Positions 1-6,319 of a stretch of DNA of 7,010 nucleotides are shown one piece after another. The notes under the pieces were generated by a model, which had not been told where the DNA came from, searched no databases, and was given only the letters and a program-made list of their open reading frames with translations. Made by a program: the position numbers and the translations under genes. Position 1 is the stretch's first letter, and each line of letters starts with the position of its first letter. This DNA is from Clostridia bacterium (GTDB taxonomy: Bacteria; Bacillota; Clostridia; Oscillospirales; Acutalibacteraceae): assembly GCA_017382915.1 (NCBI GenBank), contig JAFNZJ010000122.1, forward strand, positions 1-7,010, in the 5' to 3' direction.

Positions 1-573
1 AGATACTAAAAAGAATAAAAATACAAAAAGCTGCCTTAGGCAAAAAAGCTTAAAATCTTCACTCACCTTGGGCGCGGTGCAGTTTGGCAGGGCAAGGCGT
101 GCAAGCGACAGTGAAAACCCAAAGGACTCTCTGGCCGACAGTATAATGGCAATGGCCGATATTACGGCAGGCGGTATAAGTATAAGCAGGTTAAAAACTA
201 TGCCCATAAGCCCAAAGTTACAACAGGTGTAGCTCATAATAATTCCGTAGGTGGCACCTCTTAGCGCAATAATGGCGGGGGATATAACTGCCCCAATCAT
301 TGAACTGCCCGCTAAAAAAACCGCCGCCGCATAGGGCAACTGCCTAAAAAAGGATGAGATAAAGTTGCTGCCAAAACCGCTTTTAAACTCACTGTATATT
401 TCGTTAAACTCTTTGTAATAATACACTCCGCTTTCATTATTATATTTAAAAAATAAAACTCCGGCTAAAATACCAATTATGTAGCATATTATTATAAAAA
501 TAAGTGAATTGTTTTGGTTAACAACCTCAATGAAATTTTTTCTTCCGCTTTTTGGGGCAATAATCTTTATCAT
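1..573 (-). CDS. spoIIM: Stage II sporulation protein M (SpoIIM) family membrane protein, C-terminus beyond the window
   Basis: The frame opens with ATG at 573-571 and runs without a stop through the left edge, giving 191 residues. The start follows a purine-rich GGCAGGA stretch about six bases upstream. Visible: a short basic N-terminus (MIKIIAPKSGRKNF), a first membrane helix at about residues 24-42, a soluble stretch 43-70, then the sequence FISSFFRQLPYAAAVFLAG leading into helices at about 76-103, 107-118 and 122-147, and another hydrophobic run starting near 181 that is cut by the edge. This order (helix, extracytoplasmic segment, SFF-x-Q-type stretch, G-rich helices) fits the SpoIIM/DUF95 family. 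Family members are usually a little over 200 residues, so only a short C-terminal piece should be missing. In Bacillus SpoIIM works with SpoIID and SpoIIP in the mother-cell membrane to remodel peptidoglycan during engulfment. The family also has non-sporulation members, so the sporulation role here is inferred. It is transcribed divergently from pepD. Confidence 0.75.
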   Translation of the reverse strand, partial: MIKIIAPKSGRKNFIEVVNQNNSLIFIIICYIIGILAGVLFFKYNNESGVYYYKEFNEIYSEFKSGFGSNFISSFFRQLPYAAAVFLAGSSMIGAVISPAIIALRGATYGIIMSYTCCNFGLMGIVFNLLILIPPAVISAIAIILSARESFGFSLSLARLALPNCTAPKVSEDFKLFCLRQLFVFLFFLVS

Positions 574-608
574 AATTTTTCCTGCCTTTTTAAAATTTAT
601 CCTTTTAA

Positions 609-637
609 AATATATGCCTGTACAAAAAGCGTTATAC
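609..637 (-). promoter_or_regulatory. Possible sigma-E-type promoter for spoIIM
   Basis: Read on the minus strand, CATATATT (616-609) resembles the sigma-E -10 pattern (CATA-x-A-x-T). It lies 14 bases after GTATAAC (637-631), a weak match to the ATA-centred -35. The predicted transcript would start near 602 and give a leader of about 30 bases. Sigma-E control of spoIIM is known in Bacillus; here it is inference from a short AT-rich match. A weak sigma-A alternative (TTGTAC at 624-619 with GATAAA downstream) also exists. Confidence 0.3.
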
Positions 638-638
638 C

Positions 639-667
639 TTGAAAAAACGGCAAAAAAAGAGTATAAT
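639..667 (+). promoter_or_regulatory. Sigma-A promoter of pepD
   Basis: TTGAAA at 639-644 and a perfect TATAAT at 662-667 are separated by 17 bases, which is ideal spacing. Transcription should begin near 674-675, giving a leader of about 25 bases. The TTG of the -35 box is in frame with pepD and could be mistaken for a start codon, but it lies upstream of the transcription start. Confidence 0.85.
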
Positions 668-685
668 ATTTTTAATAAGTGAGTT

Positions 686-692
686 AGGGAGA
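686..692 (+). promoter_or_regulatory. Ribosome binding site that fixes the pepD start
   Basis: AGGGAGA sits six bases before the ATG at 699. The next in-frame ATG (705) would be 12 bases away and the TTG at 639 has no binding site, so 699 is the preferred start. Confidence 0.8.
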
Positions 693-698
693 AATTTA

Positions 699-2114
699 AT
701 GCGAATGTTAGAAAATATAAGCCCCAAAAGGGTTATGGCTTTTTTTGAAGATATTTGCGGTATTCCGCACGGCAGTGGTAATACTAAAGCCATTGGTGAT
801 TACTGCATAAATAAGGCGCAGCAAATGGGACTTACTGCCTTAAAGGATGCTATGGGCAATGTAGTTATTAAAAAGCCCGCATCAAAGGGGTATGAGGACC
901 ACCCCGCAGTAGTTTTACAGGCCCACCTTGATATGGTTTGCGAAAGGGTAGAAAACAGTAGCTTTGATTTTGAAAAAAGCGGGATTGAAATAGCGGTAGA
1001 GGGCGATTATATCACAGCAAACGGCACCACCCTTGGCGGTGATGACGGCATAGGTATGGCAATGGCACTTGCCGTTTTAGAGGATAGTTCACTTAAGCAT
1101 CCGCCCATTGAAGCCCTTTTTACGGTGGATGAAGAAACAGGTATGTTTGGCGCCGCAGGTCTTGATGCAGGTCTTGTTTCTGCCCGCAGGATGATAAATA
1201 TTGACTCCGAAGAGGAGGGTGTGCTAACCGTAAGCTGTGCGGGTGGCGCATCGGTGGCAATAAGCCTTGCCCTTGATAAGCAAAAGGTAAATATGCCCTG
1301 CTATGAAGTGGCGGTTAGCGGTTTGCTTGGCGGTCATTCAGGCGTTGAGATTGATAAAGACAGGTATAACGCCAATATTTTGCTTGGTGAATTTTTAAAG
1401 GGTGTTAATGCGCCGTATAATATCATAAGCATTATGGGTGGCAGTAAAGAAAATGCAATACCCGCCTTTGCAACACTTAAAATTGCCACAGAATATGACC
1501 TTGTTGGTTTGGCAGAAAGCTTTGTAAGCCAAAAGGTAAAGGAAAATGAACCCGATTTAAAAATTACCGTTACCAAAATAAATAATAGCAATGATGGTTT
1601 TTCATCTGCGGCATCACAAAAAATAACCGACCTTTTATATGGTCTTAAAAACGGCGTTATAAAAATGAGCCAAAGTATAAAGGGGCTTGTGCAAACCTCA
1701 CTTAACCTTGGTATATTAAGGGCTAACGACGGTCAGTTTACCGCCAATATTTCGGTGCGTAGTTCGGTTAATGATGAAAAAATAAGCCTTATAAATGAAC
1801 TTAAGGCTTATGCCGCAAAATTTGGTGCTACGGCAACCGACAGCGGTTATTACCCCGCATGGGAATACCTTGAAAATTCATACCTAAGGCAGGTAATGGT
1901 TGACTGCTTTGAGCAGCAGTTTGGCAAAAAGCCGATTGTTGCGGCAATACACGCAGGGCTTGAATGCGGACTGTTAAGTGAAAAATTAAATGGGCTTGAT
2001 GCCGTTTCATTTGGACCTGATATGGTTGGAATTCATACCCCTAATGAAAAGCTCAGTATTTCATCCACCCAGCGCTCATATAAATATTTGTGCAAGGTTT
2101 TAGAAAATCTTTAA
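699..2114 (+). CDS. pepD: Aminoacyl-histidine dipeptidase (PepD, peptidase family M20C)
   Basis: This is a 471-residue cytosolic dinuclear-zinc dipeptidase, close to the family's usual length of about 485. Such enzymes split Xaa-His dipeptides such as carnosine, and often other dipeptides, in peptide use and amino-acid recycling. The metal and catalytic residues can be read directly: H76-x-D78 in AHLDMVCE, D115 in TLGGDDGIG, the catalytic base and ligand pair E145/E146 in VDEETGMFGA, D169 in NIDSEEEG, and the C-terminal ligand H446 in MVGIHTPNEK. GGHSG (211-215) opens the inserted lid/dimerisation domain, and HAGLECG near residue 420 is typical of M20C. Each N-terminal ligand is offset by four residues from the E. 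coli enzyme numbering, so the site is intact. The gene stands alone with its own promoter and a terminator just after the TAA. The precise substrate range cannot be read from sequence. Confidence 0.95.
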   Translation: MRMLENISPKRVMAFFEDICGIPHGSGNTKAIGDYCINKAQQMGLTALKDAMGNVVIKKPASKGYEDHPAVVLQAHLDMVCERVENSSFDFEKSGIEIAVEGDYITANGTTLGGDDGIGMAMALAVLEDSSLKHPPIEALFTVDEETGMFGAAGLDAGLVSARRMINIDSEEEGVLTVSCAGGASVAISLALDKQKVNMPCYEVAVSGLLGGHSGVEIDKDRYNANILLGEFLKGVNAPYNIISIMGGSKENAIPAFATLKIATEYDLVGLAESFVSQKVKENEPDLKITVTKINNSNDGFSSAASQKITDLLYGLKNGVIKMSQSIKGLVQTSLNLGILRANDGQFTANISVRSSVNDEKISLINELKAYAAKFGATATDSGYYPAWEYLENSYLRQVMVDCFEQQFGKKPIVAAIHAGLECGLLSEKLNGLDAVSFGPDMVGIHTPNEKLSISSTQRSYKYLCKVLENL

Positions 2115-2123
2115 AGATGCAAC

Positions 2124-2160
2124 AAAACACCCACAGTTTTAAAACTATGGGTGTTTTTTT
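2124..2160. terminator. Bidirectional rho-independent terminator between convergent genes
   Basis: Arms at 2124-2140 and 2141-2157 are complementary over 17 positions with a single C/A mismatch, with core ACACCCA / TGGGTGT. A run of seven T (2154-2160) follows on the plus strand, a strong terminator for pepD. On the minus strand the arm is followed by TTTTGTTG, a weaker tract that could still end the prmA operon, whose last stop codon is at 2165-2163. Confidence 0.85.
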
Positions 2161-2162
2161 AG

Positions 2163-3296
2163 TTAAAGTTTAATTGTATTGGCCCAGCGGTGGGCGGTAA
2201 CACTGTCTGTGAGCGGGGTGTATTTGTCAACAATAACCCTGCGGGCTTTGTTTAGCGTAGGCTCTACAAAGGTTGTTTTAAGTGCAACCGTCTGTTTGCC
2301 CGCCTTAGAGTTGTTTGCATATTTAATATTTCGTATAAGGGCGGGTGTAAATTCGGCCAAGGTTGCAATAAGGGTAATAATCGGGCCAAGCTCAGGCGCA
2401 TCAAACATACTGCCCGTGAATTCGGTAAGCAGTGCGGGTGCAAGAGCCAGTAAAAATGTGCCGCCAATACTTTTTATAATGCCAAAATCCCACATACACC
2501 TTTTGTGTAGCGCAACCGATGCCGCAATGCCCCAAATTACATAAAGCGCAGGGCTGTCAAGGCTCAAATCAAAAAACATTAAAACGCTTACCACAAGGGC
2601 TATAAGGGTTGCAATGAAATGAATAGGTCCATCGGTATATCCGCCCGAGCGGTTTTTTAAAGCAGCATATTTGTGGTATTTTGCAGGGTCGCTTGATTTA
2701 AGCACATCGGCGGCATATTTTTGTGGGCTGCCGATTTCACTTTTGAATTTGGCATAAATCTGCTGGTATTTTTTTACCTTTTTATATTCTTCATAGCAGG
2801 CATCATCAAACAAAGCGTAGTTTAAATATTCTAAAGCCATAGCAAAATCATCTTTTTTAAGGGCGCTTTTTGCGGCCGTTAGAGATGTTTCTGCAACCTT
2901 TACTTTTTCGTTTGCAAGTTTAAAATATTTAATTGCCGATTCATAGTCTTTGCTTTTTAACGCATCCTCCGCCATGGGTATGTATTCGGATGTAGTGTGA
3001 ATTTTACCTGCGCGCATAAAAACATACTGGACCTTGGCTTTGCGGTCAGAGTTTGAATATTTCATAACCTCATCGCAATATTTACAACTGCTCCTGTTCC
3101 AGTGCAAAATGCAGTATTTAACCGTATGAATATCGGTTGCATTATAATGCGTAAGCAGCTTGTAATAGCACAGCTCGCCATATTCCTCACTGCCGGGAGT
3201 GTACTGCTTTTCAAGGGCTTCAATCATCTGCCTTGCCTTTTCAAAATCTCCGCGGCGAATGGTAAAATCAAGGTCATTTAAAAGTTTATTATCCAT
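2163..3296 (-). CDS. Uncharacterised TPR-like protein with a C-terminal membrane domain
   Basis: A 377-residue protein that I cannot assign to a named family. The N-terminal half is soluble and helical with TPR-like repeats: residues 5-31 (a GDFEKARQMIEAL-type helix pair), 105-130 (AEDALKSKDYESAIKYFKLA, the clearest repeat) and 135-162 (SALKKDDFAMALEYLNYAL). Between the first two lies C62-x2-H65 and C71-x2-C74, a possible but unproven metal site. The second half has about four hydrophobic segments (226-246, 250-265, 277-292, 304-322) and ends in a basic tail (about 323-377). No signal peptide is seen, so the TPR part is probably cytoplasmic. ATG at 3296 is supported by GGAG at 3310-3307, ten bases upstream and one base after the preceding stop. 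It is the last gene of the prmA-prfB operon. A scaffold or protein-protein contact role would fit TPRs, but the function is unknown. Confidence 0.85.
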   Translation of the reverse strand: MDNKLLNDLDFTIRRGDFEKARQMIEALEKQYTPGSEEYGELCYYKLLTHYNATDIHTVKYCILHWNRSSCKYCDEVMKYSNSDRKAKVQYVFMRAGKIHTTSEYIPMAEDALKSKDYESAIKYFKLANEKVKVAETSLTAAKSALKKDDFAMALEYLNYALFDDACYEEYKKVKKYQQIYAKFKSEIGSPQKYAADVLKSSDPAKYHKYAALKNRSGGYTDGPIHFIATLIALVVSVLMFFDLSLDSPALYVIWGIAASVALHKRCMWDFGIIKSIGGTFLLALAPALLTEFTGSMFDAPELGPIITLIATLAEFTPALIRNIKYANNSKAGKQTVALKTTFVEPTLNKARRVIVDKYTPLTDSVTAHRWANTIKL

Positions 3297-3311
3297 TGAT
3301 TTGCCGCTCCG

Positions 3312-4103
3312 TTATACTGGCTTATTTTTACGGCAAATGTTGATTAAATAACAGGCAATGAAAAGTGCCGTAAAAATACCGGTTATGGGGCTGTCAATGG
3401 GGGTGTGGCTAAGATTTACACCCATAATAACCAAAACAATAATTGTAGGCAGTGATGATGCGGCGGTAAAAAGTACCGCAGTAACACCAACTGCAATAAG
3501 TCGGCGGTAACCCGTACTTCTTGAAAGACCGCATATAGCCTTGCTGAAAAACAGTATAAAAATAAGGGTTGAAACCAGCATTAGCACATCAAACATATTT
3601 TCAGATATATTTGACATACCTGTAAGACCAATAAAGGATGTCATAAGTCTGATTACCAGGCAAAGCACCAAAAATACCGAAAGACCAAAGTGCGGATTTT
3701 TTTCTAAAATAATGCTAAGCCCAAAATAAATAAATACCGCACCCGCAATGGGTAAAAGTAAAAGACGCAGTGTTAAAAGAATTTGCGGTACCGATATTAA
3801 CCCTTCGGTGCCAAGCAGAGGCTCAATAATATGGGCAACACCTGCAAGTATAGCCGAACCCCCCACAAGGTATGACGGGGTAGGTACAGGGTCAATTTTT
3901 TCTTTTTTGCTTAAAAAAATCATCATACCCGAAAGGGCAATAAGCAAAACTGCAAGTACGGTAAGGGCGGTGCCAATGCCCTCTAATCCGGTTATAAAAA
4001 AGCCTGTTTTATTGTCGGTTAAAAACATAAGCTGAATAGTGCGTATAATAACAACCGAAATAAGGCTAAAGGCCGAAAAAACAAAAAGCCTTTGATGCTT
4101 CAA
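3312..4103 (-). CDS. Uncharacterised eight-helix integral membrane protein, TTG start
   Basis: A 263-residue, very hydrophobic protein of no family I recognise. Predicted membrane helices lie at about 7-28, 42-64, 78-97, 107-132, 139-160, 169-192, 202-228 and 239-256. The longest soluble loops are short: 65-77 (KKEKIDPVPTPSY), 98-106 and 229-238. The C-terminus is basic (CRKNKPV), which favours a cytoplasmic end. There are no evident catalytic motifs, ATP-binding sites or transporter signatures; R113, R152, H91 and E94 are polar residues inside or next to helices. The start codon is TTG, supported by a strong ribosome binding site. It sits 14 bp after prfB and 15 bp before the TPR-like gene, so it is probably co-transcribed and co-regulated with both. 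It may pair with the downstream membrane-anchored TPR protein, which is inference from adjacency only. Confidence 0.85.
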   Translation of the reverse strand: MKHQRLFVFSAFSLISVVIIRTIQLMFLTDNKTGFFITGLEGIGTALTVLAVLLIALSGMMIFLSKKEKIDPVPTPSYLVGGSAILAGVAHIIEPLLGTEGLISVPQILLTLRLLLLPIAGAVFIYFGLSIILEKNPHFGLSVFLVLCLVIRLMTSFIGLTGMSNISENMFDVLMLVSTLIFILFFSKAICGLSRSTGYRRLIAVGVTAVLFTAASSLPTIIVLVIMGVNLSHTPIDSPITGIFTALFIACYLINICRKNKPV

Positions 4104-4111
4104 TTTTTCTA

Positions 4112-4119
4112 CCCCCCTT
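4112..4119 (-). promoter_or_regulatory. Ribosome binding site supporting the TTG start at 4103
   Basis: On the minus strand AAGGGGGG lies eight bases before TTG (4103-4101) and overlaps the TAA of prfB. No ATG is available near it; the next in-frame methionine is residue 26, inside the first membrane helix. The TTG start is therefore preferred, and translation is probably coupled to prfB termination. Confidence 0.65.
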
Positions 4120-5230
4120 AAATTTCACCAAGAGATAATGCCTTTAGGTAGGCGTTTATAAATCCGTCAAGGTCACCGTCCATAACGGCGTTTATGTTGC
4201 CGTTTTCGGCGCCGGTTCGGTGGTCTTTTGCCAGTGTGTAGGGCATAAATACATAGGACCGTATTTGTGAGCCCCAGGCAATTTCTTTTTGTACACCCTT
4301 AATATCCTCAATTTTATCCAAATGCTCGCGCTCTTTAATTTCTATCAGCTTTGATTTAAGAATTTTAAGGGCAACCTCTTTATTTTGGTGCTGACTGCGT
4401 TCATTTTGGCAGGCAACAATAATACCTGTTGGTATGTGGGTTATGCGTATTGCCGATTCGGTTTTATTAACATGCTGACCACCCGCACCGCCCGAGCGGT
4501 AGGTGTCAATTTTAAGGTCTTCGGGGCGTATTTCAATGGCGGTGTCATCATCAATTTCGGGCATAACCTCAAGCGACGCAAAGGATGTGTGTCTTCTGCC
4601 CGATGAATCAAATGGCGATATTCTAACAAGCCTATGAACGCCTGCCTCACCCTTTAAATAGCCGTAGGCGTTTATACCCTCAAATGAAAGGACGGCGCTT
4701 TTAAGACCCGCCTCTTCACCATCTAAAAAGTCAAGCATTTTAACCTTAAAGCCGTGAGCCTCACCCCAGCGGGTGTACATTCTAACAATCATTTCGGCCC
4801 AGTCCTGTGCCTCGGTGCCGCCTGCACCCGCGTGGAAGGTAAGTATTGCATTTTTACTGTCATACTCACCGTTCAAAAGGGTTGAAAGTGTGGCGGCTGA
4901 AAGACCTTTTTCAAACTCCTCTACACCGGAAGTTATTTCATCTAAAAGTGAAATATCCTGCTCCTCATCGGCAAGCTCAATAAGGGTTAACAAATCTTCA
5001 AACTGTGTGCGAACACCTTCACCAAGCGCTACCTTGCCCTTTTTTGCGCTTATATTTTTTAGTATTTCGCCCGAGCGCTTTTGGTCATCCCAAAAGCCGT
5101 CGGCGGTGGTAAGGGTCTCAAGTTCGGCTATTTCACCCTTAAGGGTATCAAGGTCAAGTGCCTCTTCAAGAGATTTAACCTCATCCCTATACCCCTCAAG
5201 CCTAAGCTTTAGTTCTTCAAATTCTAACAT
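4118..5230 (-). CDS. prfB: Peptide chain release factor 2 (RF2), in-frame without programmed frameshift
   Basis: RF2 reads UAA and UGA stop codons in the ribosomal A site and triggers hydrolysis of peptidyl-tRNA. This 370-residue protein is full length. The stop-recognition tripeptide S205-P206-F207 (in LVRISPFDSSGRRHTSFAS) identifies RF2 rather than RF1 (PxT). The catalytic G250-G251-Q252 (in RSGGAGGQHVNKTESA) is intact, and both fall at the same numbers as in E. coli RF2. Residue 246 is Ser. The N-terminal helical domain 1 covers about 1-110. In many bacteria codon 26 is an in-frame UGA requiring +1 frameshifting at CTT TGA C. Here codons 25-26 are CTT GAC (5158-5153), so Leu25-Asp26 is encoded directly. 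ATG at 5230 follows AAGGAG (5241-5236) by five bases; that site overlaps the prmA stop, suggesting coupled translation. In Bacillus prfB follows secA; here it follows prmA. Confidence 0.97.
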   Translation of the reverse strand: MLEFEELKLRLEGYRDEVKSLEEALDLDTLKGEIAELETLTTADGFWDDQKRSGEILKNISAKKGKVALGEGVRTQFEDLLTLIELADEEQDISLLDEITSGVEEFEKGLSAATLSTLLNGEYDSKNAILTFHAGAGGTEAQDWAEMIVRMYTRWGEAHGFKVKMLDFLDGEEAGLKSAVLSFEGINAYGYLKGEAGVHRLVRISPFDSSGRRHTSFASLEVMPEIDDDTAIEIRPEDLKIDTYRSGGAGGQHVNKTESAIRITHIPTGIIVACQNERSQHQNKEVALKILKSKLIEIKEREHLDKIEDIKGVQKEIAWGSQIRSYVFMPYTLAKDHRTGAENGNINAVMDGDLDGFINAYLKALSLGEI

Positions 5231-5239
5231 AGTTACTCC

Positions 5240-6163
5240 TTATTCGGTAACGGTCGCTAAAAAAGCCACCCAATTATTATTTACAATTTTTTCTACTATT
5301 TTATAACCGCGGTTTATAAGTGCGGCTTCAACCTCATCGGCCCTAATGTCAATAATGCCGGAGCATAAAAAGTATCCGTTTTTATTCATACGCCTTTTGG
5401 CCGAGTCTGACAAGGCTATTATGGCATCGGCAACGATGTTTGCCACCACTATATCAAAGGTGTCGGTTATTTCTTCATCCAAATTGCCTAAAATGTATTT
5501 TGCCTTATCACTAACGCCGTTAAGGACGGCATTTTCTTTGGCAACCTTTACGGCAACGGGGTCAATGTCAACACCAACCACATCCTTTGCGCCAAGCAAA
5601 ACTGCGGCAATGGAAAGTATGCCGCTGCCCGACCCAATATCAAGCACAGTCATATCGGGTGTTACCAGTTTTTCCAGTGCTTCAAGGCACATTGAAGTGG
5701 TTGCGTGGGTGCCTGTACCAAATGCGGCGCCCGGGTCAATGTTCAGTACAACCCTGCCGTTTACATTGTTATATTGCTCCCAACTGGGGCAAATGCAAAG
5801 GCGTTTGCCAATTTCGGTGCATTTAAAAAACTGCTTCCAGTTATTTTCCCACTCCTCTTCGGAAATATCAGTTTTACAAAGCTCAAACGGAATATCAAGT
5901 GCTTTAAGCCTTTCGGTGATATATTCGGTGCTTTCGGTGGGGTTAACCTCTTTAGAAAGGTAAATATGAATTATTGAATGGGTGCGGTCACTTTTTACAA
6001 GCTCCTCATCAATAAGGTCAATGTGGGCTATTTCTAAAGCGCCCTGCTCCAAATCGGAATAATCTTCAATATAAATGCCGTGTGATACGGTCATATTTGC
6101 TATTGCGGCGGCCTGCTCAGTAGCGGCGGTCGGCACCTTAATTTTTATTTCGGTCCAGTCCAT
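5240..6163 (-). CDS. prmA: Ribosomal protein L11 methyltransferase
   Basis: PrmA transfers methyl groups from S-adenosylmethionine to amino groups of ribosomal protein L11 in the cytoplasm. The 307-residue protein matches the usual length of about 295-315. Residues 1-95 form the N-terminal substrate-recognition domain, a short linker follows with the conserved EEWENNWKQFFK (103-114), and the class I methyltransferase domain follows from about 120. Diagnostic motifs: DPGAAFGTGTHATT (143-156), the SAM-binding loop VLDIGSGSGIL (173-183), the acidic ribose-binding residue D199 in VGVDIDP, and the VVANIVAD motif (239-246) at the active site. ATG at 6163 is preceded by AAGGGAGA (6176-6169) with five bases between. 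It is the first gene of the operon and lies nine bases upstream of prfB. L11 methylation is dispensable in E. coli, so a fitness role here cannot be stated. Confidence 0.96.
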   Translation of the reverse strand: MDWTEIKIKVPTAATEQAAAIANMTVSHGIYIEDYSDLEQGALEIAHIDLIDEELVKSDRTHSIIHIYLSKEVNPTESTEYITERLKALDIPFELCKTDISEEEWENNWKQFFKCTEIGKRLCICPSWEQYNNVNGRVVLNIDPGAAFGTGTHATTSMCLEALEKLVTPDMTVLDIGSGSGILSIAAVLLGAKDVVGVDIDPVAVKVAKENAVLNGVSDKAKYILGNLDEEITDTFDIVVANIVADAIIALSDSAKRRMNKNGYFLCSGIIDIRADEVEAALINRGYKIVEKIVNNNWVAFLATVTE

Positions 6164-6199
6164 AAAAATCTCCCTTAAAGAATGGTTATATACTTAATA

Positions 6200-6229
6200 A
6201 ATATAACATAGCTTGGGTTTTATTGTCAA
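6200..6229 (-). promoter_or_regulatory. Sigma-A promoter of the prmA-prfB operon
   Basis: On the minus strand a perfect TTGACA (6229-6224) is followed after 18 bases by TATATT (6205-6200). Transcription should start near 6193, giving a leader of about 30 bases, too short for a riboswitch. No other promoter-like sequence is evident in the short gaps of the operon, so it probably drives all four genes. It is back to back with the promoter of the S-component gene. Confidence 0.75.
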
Positions 6230-6261
6230 CCAAACGGCATAAAAAATATAAATAAAACCCC

Positions 6262-6290
6262 TTGAATATAAGAATTAAAAGTGGTATAAT
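6262..6290 (+). promoter_or_regulatory. Sigma-A promoter of the ECF S-component gene
   Basis: TTGAAT (6262-6267), 17 bases, then TATAAT (6285-6290) preceded by TGG, an extended -10. The start would be near 6297, leaving a leader of only about 23 bases before the ATG at 6320. That leaves no room for a riboswitch, unlike many vitamin S-component genes. Confidence 0.8.
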
Positions 6291-6319
6291 GTTTTTATTA
6301 AAAATAAAGGGTGATAGGT

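Noticed and set aside
4773..5306. A 177-codon open frame on the plus strand, opposite the prfB start and the prmA end.
   Set aside because: It is antisense to two well-supported genes and very Ser-rich with no recognisable domain; it is a shadow of the coding strand.
5941..5953. A 13-base stretch (GGTTAACCTCTTT) matching the reverse complement of 6910-6922.
   Set aside because: One match of this length is about what chance gives in a 7-kb window, and one copy lies inside the conserved prmA coding sequence.
5346..5963. A 205-codon open frame on the plus strand, opposite prmA.
   Set aside because: It lies wholly antisense to a gene with clear PrmA motifs, is Ser/Thr/Pro-rich as expected from reverse-reading of codon bias, and has no family features.
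6177..6319. A riboswitch or vitamin-sensing leader upstream of the S-component gene.
   Set aside because: The promoter at 6262-6290 leaves only about 23 untranslated bases, and the rest is the divergent prmA promoter.
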